From the NCBI GenBank assembly GCA_014529385.2, contig CM043946.1:18106077-18170076 (forward strand): a DNA stretch of 64,000 bases, given 5' to 3'. The notes beneath the pieces were generated by a model. The model saw only the letters and a list, made by a program, of their open reading frames with translations. It did no database searches and was not told the origin of the DNA. This DNA is from Adiantum capillus-veneris. Taxonomy: Eukaryota > Streptophyta > Polypodiopsida > Polypodiales > Pteridaceae. The translations under genes and the position numbers were made by a program. Positions 10,684-24,622 of the stretch are shown in pieces. Positions within the stretch are counted from its first letter, which is position 1; the number at the start of each line of letters is the position of its first letter.

Positions 10684-11640
10684 TGGAGGCCGAAATGAGC
10701 CCAAATCAAAATTCTGAGCAGGCTCATGCATTGATTGCCTTGTCTGTGAAGCACACCATTGTTGAGGATGTTGCAGGTCTTGCTGCAAGGATTGTTGCTA
10801 TTAGAGTTGTTTTGCCTATGGCAGAACAAGCTCGTTGGGATGTTAAGGATGTGCAGGCTCATGCATTGATTGCGTTGTCTGTGAAGCGCACCATTGTTCC
10901 TCACATCCGTTCAGCAAAATCTGCAAACAGGCTTGGGATATTCTAGCAGGTCTTTATGCAAGCCGCAATGAGGCTAAAATTGATTTGCTGCGTAAAGAGC
11001 TGGAGTCGAAGATTATGCATGAGGAAGATGATATGGACACTTTCCTTGCTAGTGTCAAGGATATCAATGAGAAACTTATTTCTGCAGGTGAAGTTATTTC
11101 AGACAGTTCCCTTTTGTAGACTGTTCTTGATGCCTTACCAGATTCTTACCACTCTTTTGCTAGTACTTGGAGACTTATGACCCAAGGAAATCCAAAAGTT
11201 GTCAAGTTTGATGCACTATGCACATTGCTGTTACAAGAGTCACTTTTTTAAAAAAAACAGGACTAGACAGCGTGCAGGCTTTTATTGCTTCTCAAAGAAA
11301 GGGTGGTAACAGCAATGCAGCCACTTCTTATGGTTCTGCTGCTGCGAGTGGCAAAAATTTTGTTCCTAATGCTTCTGCTGGCAGCAATTCGTTTGGAAAT
11401 TCTGGTGATGAGGGCAAAAAGAAGATGCGTTGCCATTATTGTAAAGCCAATGATCACTTGATCAAGTCGTGTCCTAAGTTGAAGGCCAAAGAGGCTAAGA
11501 AGAAAGAGGGTGGTTCCACTGCAAATGCTAGTTCCACTACAAATGCATCCATTGTTGAGTCTTCTGTGAAAGGAGACTGTAATGCTGATGTTGATGCAGA
11601 ATGGGCTTTTAGCACAGAGTGCACTTACAATCACGCTGTA
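10684..11640 (+). pseudogene. gag region of copia A
   Basis: A capsid-like segment (LLRKELESKIMHEEDDMDTF-type residues) precedes a Ser/Ala/Asn-rich linker and a single zinc knuckle CHYCKANDHLIKSC (CX2CX4HX4C, about 11431-11472), which would bind element RNA. Coding is fragmented. Confidence 0.75.
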
Positions 11641-11669
11641 CATGATGCATGCTTGTCAGTTTTGCTGCG

Positions 11670-13190
11670 ATTCACATGTGTGGTATTTCGACAGTGGTGC
11701 TACAAAGCACATTACCTCACATCGTGAATTGTTTACCTCTCTCGAGTCTGTCCCTCATGGGAATTCAGTCACTTGTGCCAACAACGCCTCTTATCCAGTT
11801 CAGGGAGTTGGAAAGATTGTGCTCACTGCTGCTAATGGCAGTTCCTTCACACTTGTTGATGCACTTTATGTACCTGGGATCAAGAAGAATCTCTTGTCTG
11901 TATCCGCACTTGCTAGACTTGGACTTGTAGTCAAATTTGTGGATGACAGATGTACAGTTCATGATCTCGGTTTTGGTGATGAAATTGTTGCATCTGAGCT
12001 TTTGTGTTGTGGGCTGTATAAGCTCACTTTGTATGATAAGTGTGGATAAAATTTTGCAAATGCTGTTGCAGATTCAAGGGCTATTTCAGATGCAAAACTT
12101 TGGCATGCACGTTTTGGTCATCTGAATTTTGCCAGTTTGCTGCGTTTGCAGAAATCTAATATGGTTGCTTCTTTGCTGCCTCTTGAAGCGCCTGTCAAAC
12201 ATGTTTGTGAAGGCTGTATTCTGGGTAAAATGCAGCGTTCTAAGTTTCCAAAGGATGGTTCAGTTAGGGCCACATGCAGGTTGTAGCTTGTACATAGTGA
12301 TGTTTGTGGGCCCATGCAAACTCCGTCCTTGGGCAATTACCTGTACTTCGTGACTTTCATTGATGATTACTCCAGGCATGCATGGGTATTTCCGCTTAAA
12401 GTGAAGTCCGAAGTTTTTATGTGCTTCAAACAATTTCTGGCTATGGCTGAAAATGTCTCGAAATGTACTATGGGCACCCTCCGCTCCGATCGAGGGGGGG
12501 AGTATATGTCTCATGAATTTAATGCATTTCTGGCTAGTCGTGGGATAAAACACCAATGTACAGTGCCTTATACACCTCAGCAAAATGGTGTTACTAAGAG
12601 GAAAAACAGGTCACTTATGGAAATGGCACGATGTATGGTCAAAAGTCAAGCTTTGCCACATTCTTTTTGTCTTGAGGCCATCATGTGTGCCACTTATGTA
12701 CTTTACAGGTGTCCTACAAAATCTTTGCAGTCTATTACTCCACATGAAGCATGGCATGATAGAAAGCCTTCTATTGAGCACATGCATGTTTTTGGCTGTT
12801 TGGCATATGCTTTGGTGCCACAAGCACAGCACAGAAAATTGGATGATAAGGCTGTCAAATGTATTTTTGTTGGTTATAGTGCTGAAAGCAAAGGTTACAG
12901 GTTATATCATCCGCAAACAAAACGTATTCTGGTTTCTCGGGATGTAGTGTTTGTGGAAGATTCTGTTCTGCCCTTGCTGTCATGTACTAGAGACAGTAAT
13001 GTAAGCTCACAGGACATTTATGACACTTTGTTGCCTCTTTTCAGTGGTGGAAATACGAATGTAAGTTCCAATGAGGCAAATGTACAACCTATGGGGGTTT
13101 CTAAAAATGTTTTAGATCAGCCTATTACTGATGCAGATGTACATGATGTACTTGATGAGGAAAGGATGAAAATGAGTAGGCTAGAGGTAT
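11670..13190 (+). pseudogene. Protease and integrase region of copia A
   Basis: The protease core WYFDSGATKHIT is followed by a GAG-pre-integrase segment (LWHARFGHLNFASLLRLQ). The integrase core carries VTFIDDYSRHAWVF, TLRSDRGGEYMS and PYTPQQNGVTKRKN, which hold the D,D,E positions of copia integrases. The C-terminal VFGCLAYALVP...KCIFVGYSAESKGYRLY motif is typical of plant copia elements. Confidence 0.88.
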
Positions 13191-13640
13191 GCCAAAATGG
13201 CTGGTGCACACTTTGCATGACAGTAAATTAGATGCACCTTTGTCTAGTCGTACTCGTGCAGGCTCTTCCCATGCATCTTATGCATCAGATTGTTATGCTT
13301 TGGCTGTGTCTAGTTTACATGATTTTGAGGAGCCTCTGTCTTTTGATGAAGCACAGAATTCAGAAAATTGGATGGCTGCCATGCAATCAGAATATGATGC
13401 ACTCATAGAAAATGACACATGGACTTTATGTGATTTGCCTCTTGGCAAAAAGGCCATTGGTACGAAGTGGGTTTACAAGTTGAAACGCAAGCCGGATGGT
13501 GAGATTGATCGCCATAAGGCTCGACTTGTTGCAAAGGGTTATGCACAGCAAAAAGGCATAGATTATGAGGAGACTTTTTCCCCCACTTGTCGTATGACTA
13601 CTGTGCATTTTCTATGTCCATTGGCAGCTCATTTATCATA
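13189..13640 (+). pseudogene. N-terminal RT region of copia A
   Basis: ENWMAAMQSEYDALIENDTW, then KAIGTKWVYKLKRKPDGEI, HKARLVAKGYAQQKGIDYEE and TFSPTCRMTTV are the conserved opening motifs of copia reverse transcriptase (RVT_2). The palm active site is not present on this strand here. Confidence 0.88.
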
Positions 13641-13703
13641 AGCCTAGATGGAGAGCGACCGGAATTATATCATAAGCCTAGATGGAGAGCGGCTGGTAGC
13701 AAA
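13634..13703 (+). repeat. 34-bp tandem duplication
   Basis: The phrase atcataagcctagatggaga occurs twice about 34 bases apart, with a third partial copy (aagcctagattgaggg) after it. Confidence 0.75.
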
Positions 13704-15297
13704 GCCTAGATTGAGGGCATTCTGTGCTAACACATCTGGCTGTGAGGGAGCTTCACAGAGTATAGAGGGGACGAGCAAAGCTGATAATTTGAGCTGCGAT
13801 GAGCTGAGACGGTCTCAATGGTGCTGAGATAAGGCATTCAAATAATTGTTGAGTAGGCTCGATGAAATTGTCTCGCTTCTATGAGCACACCATGGCAGAG
13901 AATTCTAACTCTCTCGCCTCTATGAGCACACCACATCAACACCTTGAGCCGCCTGCTGGAACTTCATCAACACCTTGTGCTGCTACCTTTTCTAATCATC
14001 AAAACCTTGCGGTACTGCTGGAACTTCGCTCTTTCTTCTCATTTTCCGCCCTTCTCCTAGACCACCACTCCTCCCACCGTTTTGTTCTCCACCCTCTTGC
14101 CACGTCAAAGTCAAAACCTTGGGCAGCGCTTTCCCTAGCATGGAGCCTTTTGGACTCACAACCCGTGACTGCAATCCATAACTTTAAACAATGAGATGTG
14201 TAGTGAAGCATTCATAACGCTAAAAAATGAGCGCATCCATGTGGGACGACCACAAAGTAACCCAAAGACAGTGACGGCAAGACTGTTGTTCACCACCACG
14301 GCCGTTCTCTTGACGTACCCCATCACATCTCACCCATGTGGTGGCGCCAAAGGAGGACAAGAATTCAGTTGCTGAAGAGACAGTGTTCTTCACACCGCAA
14401 AAATCTCAAAAAGTGTCAAATTTGATAGTGTGCCCGTGAATAAAAAAGGCAACCTCATAGGCTTCATGACCATGACATTGAGACGAGAAAGGCTGCTAGT
14501 TTGGGGGGTGGTTGAACCACCCTCCAGAAGGGCATCTCACCTTCAAAATTGCAGATTGCCCGTTTAATCCCACCTTTTTAAATTGAAGACAATGCCCATG
14601 CGGAAAAGCAACCGGCTACTAGCCTATTTATACTATTGTAGTCGTTGAAAATGAGTGGTATAGGGTTGCACTACTAATTTTAGAGGGCCTTCCAATTCGA
14701 CAGGCCAGCCATGAAAAAAGCGATTGTAATAGCCATAGGGAAAGGCATTCTTATTAAATCTATCGGTGTTGAGTCAATGTTAAAACTCAATCGTAAAGAG
14801 TCGATATCCCTACCTACATAGTGTTCTTTTCCTTGGTGAACCTGGTGTTGGCCAACAGTCTCATGTTATCAAGATGTCTACAATTTGAGCATTTTGAGCA
14901 TGTGCATTGAGTGGAATGATAGCAAGGATAGCTGACTATGTCAGCCCATGCTTATGATCCTCACATTTGAGAGCTTTTAACTTTGCCTATGAATGAGTTT
15001 ACAGTGGAGAATACACAAGCTCAAATCGTGTTTTGGAATATGTTTAACAAGATAGTCATAGACTTGCTAGGTACTCGAGTGTCCTCAATGACTTGCTAAA
15101 AGTTTATTTGTTCTAATTATTTTTGGTATTTTTGATGCCTTTATAATTAACTTATTTATATATGTACTTGTGTGACTTGGGATTTTGTAAGGACCTCAAC
15201 ATGTAAGGAGGTCTGAGATTTTAAAGCCTCCACTGATTTGTGGTAATTTTAGTTGTACGACCCCTTTGTGTTGACATGTTGGTCGAATCCAACATGC
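13704..15297. other. Non-coding DNA between copia A halves
   Basis: No supportable gene. If copia A suffered an inversion, this is its former right flank, now in reversed orientation. A 110-codon frame at 13862-14194 shows no recognisable domain. Confidence 0.5.
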
Positions 15298-15524
15298 TGT
15301 TGGAATTAGGGTTGCAGAGAAACACACACAGCTTGGAGAAGACAAAGGAAGCTCAAGGCACACAATAGAGAGTGTATAACTTAGTGTGCAATGGAAAGAT
15401 GGATAGCCCTAGAGTGATGGGCGTATATACAATGCACGGGGGGGAAAACCTCCTAAAGAGGGAAAAAATGCCCCGGTGGTCCTAGTGTGTTCACACACAT
15501 CACTACCACATGTATATGGTAACA
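15298..15524 (-). repeat. Second LTR of copia A (227 bp, inverted)
   Basis: Reverse complement of 10305-10531 with about nine mismatches. On its right (upstream in sense) is the polypurine-like GGGGGATTTG and then RNase H, so it is a 3' LTR. On its left is CATGC (15293-15297). Confidence 0.92.
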
Positions 15525-15556
15525 AATCCCCCCTGGAGTGATACAATGAACGAGAG

Positions 15557-15860
15557 CTAGCACGTGAGTAAAGGGAAGTGCCATGCCCTGAGGACAGGAT
15601 CAGTCCACAAAGGGGAGTAAGCCCAAAGATTTGCGGAAAGCTTCAAGCTTCTCACGAGACAATGCCTTTGTGAAAAGATTTGCAAGGTTGTCCTGTGTTG
15701 GCACATAAGCCAAGTTGATCTCTCCTGCTGAGAGACTCTCCCTGACATAGTGGTAATGCACCTCAATGTGCTTTGTGCGAGCATGAAAAACTGGGTTCCT
15801 CGCAACTGCCAATGCGCTCTGACTGTCAGTGTAGATAGTATTGGTAGTGATGGCACTACC
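15557..15860 (-). pseudogene. RNase H C-terminal region of copia A (minus strand)
   Basis: Minus-strand peptide with SALAVARNPVFHARTKHIEV, HYHYVRESLSAGEINLAYV and PTQDNLANLFTKALSREKLE. This is the C-terminal end of copia RNase H, including the KHIEVHYH motif, directly before a polypurine tract and LTR. Confidence 0.9.
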
Positions 15861-15865
15861 CTATG

Positions 15866-16712
15866 TTGGAACTAATTTGCATCAGCGAGTACTATTTTGG
15901 AGTACTTTCACGAAGGTCATCGGAAGGCCTACTAAAGTCAATTTTTTAATTTTAAAAAAACCTTCTTAGGTACACATTGTATAGCTTTACTGAAACCATA
16001 CGTATTTAGATCCATCTGCATGTGGCAATGGCACTTCATATGTGAGGTCCCTACCCCTTGTCGAGAGGAGCGGAGTACCTTTGATAGGTCTCCAATCCTA
16101 AGAAGGAAAAACCAACGGACATTGCCTTAGCTACTACGTAGCCACGGGCATGAACCGTTAGTGAAGGATTGGTCCTATCTCGCTATGGTGGAGCGTGACC
16201 ACCATAACCCTATCTAAAAACTATCTATAATCAATTATACCTAAAAGTATAAATCTTAGAGTGACCAACCTGTGCGCTTTTTTCCCCATGTTTCAAAAGC
16301 ACAGCCACCAAGGTTTGTCTCTTTTAAGATTTATGACTTAAAAAAAACAATTTCTAGCGTTGGAAAGTTACCCGACTCATCGGGTCCACCCGTCCATAGA
16401 ATGATATCGTCGGGGTATCATTCTCCCAATTTCCACACCACACTCACCCTTCTTTTGTTATCTAATTACTACCGCACTGTTTAAACATACATGTTCCTTT
16501 ACTTTATTTATGATACTGGTTCGTTAAAACATCCCTTCAAACAATATTACAAACGATAGTCCAACAAGAATTTGTCCAATTTTAAACCAACAACCCTTGG
16601 ATTAGGCTCACTCAAGAATCTCTACTGGCGCTATTATATCCGATCGGTATATACATTATTTATAAAAACCCTTGTCCTCATGAGCGTCCCATACCGCTCG
16701 ACAAGTACTCGT
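15866..16712. other. Non-coding
   Basis: I see no gene or element ends. Short ORFs lack any recognisable motif. Confidence 0.4.
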
Positions 16713-16895
16713 TGTGCTAATATGGATGTACTCCTGCCACAGCAACAATGGTGCCAATCTGGGCATCATCCTCACGCTACGGCAAAACAAAACTGCAGTA
16801 TCCAGCTGGGCTAATCTGGGTGTACTCCCACCACAGCATCAGCGGTGCCATCCTGGGCGTCATCTCACGCCTCGGCAACTGCCACATAATACCAG
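16713..16895 (+). repeat. ~97-bp tandem duplication
   Basis: The segment beginning gctaatatggatgtactcc is repeated from 16810 (gctaatctgggtgtactccc) at about 80% identity, both copies including a ccacagca...ggtgcca core. Confidence 0.65.
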
Positions 16896-17701
16896 CGCTA
16901 ATAAGTAGAGAGACTTGAGAGAAACCATACCAAAGGTTTTGGACAAACATTCTTTCCTATAGCAACCAGTTTAACCAGACATTCTTTTCTACTTGTCAAA
17001 CATATGCCGAGTTTCTTGGGGTTAAACCCCTTGGTTTCGGTCCGTGTTTTCTTTTCATAAGGTAAATAATATATTCCTATGGTCTCGCATATGCAATGAT
17101 GCATAACTTGAAACTGCAATACTAACCTATACCATAGCTCCGATTGGTCCGATTGGTAGAGACATAGCATGTTCCACAGGAGTTCCACCGTTACTTGTAC
17201 CAGCTTTATGATCATTAGCGCCTGTGTTCGAGCACGCTTTGGAGCCATTTTTTTGTGCTACACTTATGTTATACACTTAGAACTTTAAATTGGTCAATTT
17301 CCCTAGTAGTCTCCTTGTTTCCAAAGAGAGTCTGTAATTTGAACCCTCATCAACTCGGATTCACACTTAGTGTTGTTTTTCTACATCTAATTTCTATACA
17401 TCAAATATTTGCTAATCCTAATTAATCAAAAATTAAGTGTGTAAACTACGAGTGAAAGTTTAGGACTGCATTACTTTTGTGCATGACATTTCTAATCCAA
17501 TTCTAACTTCCATTTCTATACTTCAACTAAATCAATTTTTAGTATTATTCAAAATTCTACTTAATCTAATTGACAATAAAATTGTTGAATGATAATTTCA
17601 TCATGTATAATAAGAATATGATGAGTTCTCTTATGTATTAACTTTCAATTAACTATGCATAAGTTAATGGTGGTGAAGATGTACTAACTAGAGAGAGTAG
17701 G

Positions 17702-18075
17702 TATACTTAGAGAGATTAGAGTAAGAGAAAACATACACACGCATCTTTTCTAAAGTTAATTGAATCTTACTAATCCATTAGAAAGATTAGAGTAAAAGAG
17801 AACACACACACATCCTTTTCTAAGAGAAAACATACACACACATCTTTTCTAAAGTTAATTGAATCTTACTAATCTATTAGAGAGATTAGAGTAAGAGATA
17901 GCACACACACACACACATATCCTTCTTAAAACTAATTGAATCTTACTAATCTATTAGAGAGATTAGAGTAAGAGATAGCACGCACACACACATAGCTAAT
18001 TGAATCTTACTAATCTATTAGAGAGATTAGAGTAAGAGATAGCACACATACATCATTCCTAAAGTTAATTGAATG
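17702..18075. repeat. ~65-90-bp tandem repeat, about five units, hairpin-forming
   Basis: Units share ttaattgaatcttactaatc, then tattagagagattagagtaa and a short CA run (cacacacaca). Within each unit CTTACTAATCT and AGATTAGAGTAAG are near reverse complements, so single strands could fold. Unit starts are spaced about 64-95 bp. Confidence 0.8.
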
Positions 18076-18227
18076 CTTAATTAATACGCACCTTATTAGT
18101 CCACTAGAGTTTTTGCTCTCTTAGTGGTTTGTGGACGCCTTCTCTCTAAGAGAAGTGGCAGCACTTCGTGAGCACTATAGAGGCAATCTCTATGTCTAAA
18201 GTGTGAGCATGGATGCTCTATTTATAG

Positions 18228-18311
18228 CAGAAAAAAAAACATCCAACTTTTTTTTCCCAAAAAAATATTTTTTTTTAATTTTTTTTAAAAATAATTTTTT
18301 TTTCCAAAAAT
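18228..18311. repeat. A/T homopolymer-rich tract
   Basis: Alternating runs of eight to nine A or T across about 85 bp. Low complexity. Confidence 0.85.
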
Positions 18312-20483
18312 CATACCCGTGTTTTTGGTATCCTTGTGGTACCCATCAGCTTGACCACTTTGTCATTATCATCAAAAGATAAGGCCACACAGCCCCCCCT
18401 CATTAAGATTAGTCAGGACTAGCCTCTCCTTTTCATGTGACAGTGTGTCCCACTTTGTCCCCTCCTATGTGAGTCCAGGTGAGTCCATGTACCTTCATTT
18501 GTCATCCCTGTGTATTCTTTTGTCTTTATAATTATATTATATTTATTTTCTTAATGATAATTTACTTTACATTTTTAAGTTAAACTTTACAGTCTTATAT
18601 TAACTTTACAGTAGTAAAAGAAAATTCTACAATCAGTAAATATGTCTTGCAATAATTTAGTTAGTGATTCATATAGCTAAACATGTCAGAATTTTGTAGC
18701 GTAAATTTTAAATTCTAGGTTTTCTCAACCTACGATTTATAATTTGAACTCAAATATCTTAAATAATGAGTGATGGTTTAAAAAAATTCAAATGTGTAAT
18801 AGAACTTGTGTGAAATTCGAAAGTAGAGACCTTACATCATACATCCATGCAAGAAATGTACAAGTCTCTCTCTCTATGGGCAATCCTTGGGTGTGTGAGT
18901 GGCCTAGCTTCAAGCCCTGTTCCAAGAGCCCTAAGCAGATCTTTTGGCAAGACCATGTAACTCTCTCAGTTCATATGCAATCATCTCCACATATTAGGTT
19001 CAAGACATATACAAGACGAAGATGGAGTTCATGTGGTCTTAGTGAATGATGAGCAGATTGAGGAGGTGGGCAAAGGAGGACTTGACAAAAGAATGTAGTT
19101 GTGAGCTGAGGGATAACAATACCACGGAAGTAGCCATCCAACGTTCTTTGTAGGCACAGAGGAGCCGCAATTACCTTCAATCAAAATCATTGTTAGACTA
19201 AAGAGCTTGGTGACATAATCAGATCCTCATTGTAGGAGGGGTTATGAGCACTTGTGGATGTGGTCTAGAAGCAGGCAAGGAAGGTATTATGATAAGGCAT
19301 AGGGGCAAAAAGAACAAGAAAGCAGGGGCAGCCAGGGCCCCTGGGGGGCACATTTAGGTGTTTGTACATTTTAAGATGTGATTATGGTTGCCCTCCTGAA
19401 ATAAATATTGTGTATTTTTTTCAGATGAAGTGCATTGATGGTATACATAGAGGCGCAGGCAACTCGCATGATGTTGGACCCCCTAGATGATGGTTGCCCA
19501 AAAGATAGGCCTCAAAGGTTGCATCTCTTTATTGATGACGAAGGTGATTCAAGTTAAATTATGTGCAACCATAAATATTGATGAGATGGTTTTTTCCTTG
19601 TTGCTCTAAGCTTTGGGATGGTAGTGTGTTTTACAATATTTCCTACTCTATAGCTCTTTTGTATTGTATTGTTTAAAAGGCATTGTCATGTCACTTAATC
19701 TGCATTAATTTTGTGTATATAATCTTTTGGATTGTATTTATGGTGTGCAGTGTCTCTTGAATTATTTCTCTGTCATACTTAACGACCATCTCTTTTCACT
19801 GGCTCACAAATAACTTTATTGAGGGACTTGCTCGTTTTTTTCAGTGCTCGAAAAAAATTGCTCGTCATCTTGTAAGACTCTCCCAATTGCATCATTAAAT
19901 GTTTCCGAAGTTGGACTGCAGCAAGCTAAACCTCTTTAAGCCAAGATAGAATTCTCACCTGCATCCATATAGTCAAGACAATAGATATGTTAGATTGGCT
20001 ATGTATGGCAGGCTTCAAGGAATCTATTAGTTGTTATCCATGTCAAACTTAAGCAGTTTTAGACTAGCTACTGTCATGCATATTTAAACTCTCCATCATG
20101 TTATAATTACACATACAATTAGCTTCTTATTATATCATATCCATTAATTTCTTTTTTTTAAATGTCGAATAATCATTATTATTGTAAGTAAAAGGCTTGC
20201 AAGCAAAGCTTAGTTAAGTAATATCATCCTTAAAATGTATCCGATGTCAAGCCCTTTAAAGCCAGAAGCACCTAGGATTATCTTTGACCAAGCAAGACCT
20301 ATCTTGAGACTCGGTAAAAATCATAAGAATGTAACGCAATTCACTAGTCCCGCCAAATCTTAATAGGCAGGTTTATCCAACAGCATAAACAAAATAATCA
20401 TCAGTAGCAGTTTTAAATCTCCAAATTTTCCCAGCACAGTTTCATCAAACCTCGACCAGAGCACACAGCCTGGCATTCTAGAA
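18312..20483. other. Non-coding, AT-rich
   Basis: No gene, RNA gene or element ends recognised on either strand. Confidence 0.4.
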
Positions 20484-21400
20484 GGTTCCATTAATTTAGA
20501 GAAAAAACGCGAGTTTATTTTATGTTTAGCTTCATCACTAGATGTAAGTAAAGAACCAGATATATGCCAGATAACCAAGCATCGGGTAAAGTTTAGAAGC
20601 TTTGTAAGTCACAACATAATTCTCTCAATACCATACCAAACTATGGTAGCCAAAAGAACACAATCATTATCCATTTGTAAAGCTTAGCTTTCCCAGACTA
20701 GATCGGTATAATGGAAAACCAGATCCGGCTAATGTCCAATCACACCCAAGATCAAGCAGAAGATATAAATTTTGTGTAAAACTAGCTAGACTAGGCCAGA
20801 TCTCCATTTGAATGTAACTAAGCATCCCAGTAACCAGAAAATCCATGCATAACCAGTATCACCACTGGCATTCAACCCTTATACTCACCATCTGATTTAA
20901 AAGAACCAAAAAAGTATTTGATGTCATATTCTAGCTTAGTAGTAGAGGATTAAGTGAGTATGCAGTCAGTTCCAAGCAAGAGCCAAACAACATCCTATGC
21001 TGATGTGAAAAAACTTTAACAAAATATGGCAGCATAGCTAGTATCCCATATTCCAGTAACCTAACAATTTGATGCCTTTTTTATGTCAAGCTTAAAAAAA
21101 ATAGAGTGAGTGTATGTAATCAGTAAAACAGGCAAAAAGAAAAACCCTAATGATGTGTATTGATTAATGCTGAAGGTTCCATTAAGTCACAGCAGGCAGT
21201 AAAAGACCAAAATTCAATTTAAGTTTAGTATCATCACAAGATGTAAGTGAGGAACCAGTTTTATGCCAGATGACCAAGCAACAGGTGAAGTTTTTTTTCC
21301 TTTTACACAAGTCACAACATTCTTCTCCCAATCAAGATGTCAAACTAAGGTAGAAAAAGCACAAAAAAACCCCATCATTATCCTTTTGCATTGCAAAGAT
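20484..21400. repeat. Diverged direct duplication, ~220 bp, offset ~690 bp
   Basis: 20484-20690 and 21175-21400 share an ordered set of phrases: ggttccatta, tttagtatcatcac-like, agatgtaagt, ggaaccag, atgccagat, accaagca, aagtcacaacat, and aatcattatccttttg-like. Overall identity appears to be about 70%. No coding frame is shared. Confidence 0.6.
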
Positions 21401-22397
21401 CATTTATATCAGCCCAGCTCTATATATGCTAGAAAACACAAGTAGGTACAAACAACAGTGTAACTCAGAGTATCTCAGTGGGTGCATACCAATGAAGCAA
21501 AACACAGCTATCAAACAAACTAGCCGATGCAACCCAGCAACTACAAATGAAAGAATTGATATGGACTACAACTTAAAAAGCCATCAGATTCAAAACGGTC
21601 CCAACCTGTGAGGCACCGAGCATCAAGCACCATGTATTCAAGAGATGAACCAATAGAACAAGCACCCACTCCTTCCTCTCACTCTCTCCCAAAGAGAGAA
21701 ATCAACTAAGTCTAAGTCATGAGGGAGCAAAAGATCCCTCACCTCTTTATACATGGTTTTGAAGCACCAAGGAGGATCATATATTGCAATCATTAATGTG
21801 ATAGTTGCCTGGTTAAGAGCCAGAGTGAATGTAAGATTCCGCAAATAGAGGCAATCCCCAAAGAGATCCGGGGCTGGGATGTAGTATGAGAGCCACGACA
21901 GCTTGATGAAAACCAAGTAGAATCAATGAACTCAAAATCCACCCAAGTTCTTAAGAGGCCAAAGAATAGGTTTTTAGCTAAAAACAGGTAAGAGATAGAT
22001 TAGGGGATAGTACCCATAGGGTAGCCTAAAAAGGGTGCTGGGAAGGTTGGTAAATAGCTCTAATTTCAACCAATGTGATCCACATAGAAAAGCTAGCAGT
22101 TGTATAGCACAGCCTACAGGGTTATCTCTTATAAGGCAGCAACTCAATTTATCCACACGAGTTCATAAAATTGGATGATACAGTGATAGTCAACAACTCC
22201 CTCCAGATGAGGTGCTAGATAAACCAGAGCCCTAAGGCAGTAATTTAATATGTAAAGCATAAGGTAAAAATCCCCTAAAGCCACAACTCAAAAATAGTTT
22301 GAGTGCAACAGGTTGGAAGTCATATATTGTGGCTAGAAATAGTGATTGAGAACATTATCTGAGTCCCATAGATGCTATCCAGGTCAAATGATGTGAC
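21401..22397. other. Non-coding
   Basis: Nothing supportable. Isolated ORFs under 95 codons show no motifs. Confidence 0.4.
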
Positions 22398-22440
22398 CAA
22401 GTGTGTGTGTGTGAGTAACTATGGTCAGCTACTGTGACAA

Positions 22441-22582
22441 AGTGTGTGTGTGTGTGTGTGCACGCATACTCTCTAGCATGGTATCAAAGCATTAGGTGTG
22501 GAGTCTTGAGATCTGCCATCACCTCTGTATGGACATGGAGACAACAACGAAGGGGTGATATACTTGAAAAATATCATGATAA

Positions 22583-22655
<73 letters not shown>
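22441..22655. repeat. (GT)n and (GA)n microsatellites
   Basis: A ~20-bp GT tract at 22441-22460 (with a shorter related one just upstream) and a pure GA tract of about 70 bp at 22586-22655. Confidence 0.95.
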
Positions 22656-24175
<1,520 letters not shown>

Positions 24176-24360
24176 TTCTTTTCCGTTGACTATACCACCT
24201 CCCCCCTTTTTTCACCCTCTGTCGGATACGGGCCACCCAAGCCATGCTCTCTCTCTCGCTCCCGGACCCAGCCCGTGCGGGCAAATTGGAAAAAGAGGCC
24301 ACACACCCACACCCTATCTCCCTCTCCCTCCCTCACCACTACACCCCGCCCTCACTCACT

Positions 24361-24440
24361 CTCTCGCAATGTGCACAGGCCGCAATCTCCTCACTCTCTC
24401 GCAATGTGCACAAGCCGCCATCTCCTCACTCTCGCTCTCA
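24361..24440 (+). repeat. 35-bp tandem duplication
   Basis: ctctcgcaatgtgcacaggc at 24361 recurs at 24396 with two mismatches over 35 bases, and a third partial copy follows. Confidence 0.75.
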
Positions 24441-24466
24441 GCCCGTAGGCGCTGTGTTCTCATGTG

Positions 24467-24468
<2 letters not shown>

Positions 24469-24497
<29 letters not shown>
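24469..24497. repeat. (CA)n microsatellite, ~29 bp
   Basis: Uninterrupted CA dinucleotides. Confidence 0.95.
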
Positions 24498-24499
<2 letters not shown>

Positions 24500-24622
24500 C
24501 CTTCCCCACACACAACGCCCTAGCACACACTCTCCCCATCTCTCATCCTCGCCGTTCTCTGCAGTAAGAACCACCAAAAATAAAATATATTTATATATAT
24601 ATACATAATATACTCCTCCCCC

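Larger units (their letters stand above)
10300..15865 (+). mobile_element. Ty1/copia element (copia A), rearranged; LTRs in opposite orientation
   Basis: From the left: target word GCATG (10300-10304), a 227-bp LTR (10305-10531), the initiator-Met primer site, gag with a CCHC knuckle, protease, integrase and the start of RT, all plus strand. Integrase before RT is the copia order. At 15298-15524 the same 227-bp LTR lies in the opposite orientation, adjoining copia RNase H on the minus strand (15557-15860) and preceded by CATGC, the reverse complement of the left target word. One insertion later rearranged by an inversion is the simplest reading. The LTRs differ at about 9 of 227 sites (~4%), roughly 2 My at the assumed rate. 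The element is broken, with multiple lesions. Confidence 0.85.

Noticed and set aside
13862-14211. Overlapping ORFs on both strands (60-110 codons)
   Set aside because: No recognisable motif, and open frames on both strands in the same place suggest chance.
15298-15860. A second, independent copia insertion on the minus strand
   Set aside because: The LTR has the same length as the left LTR and its bordering word is the reverse complement of the left target word, which fits one rearranged insertion better.
16898-17248. Minus-strand 116-codon ORF
   Set aside because: No conserved motif, no neighbouring signals, and composition like the surrounding non-coding DNA.
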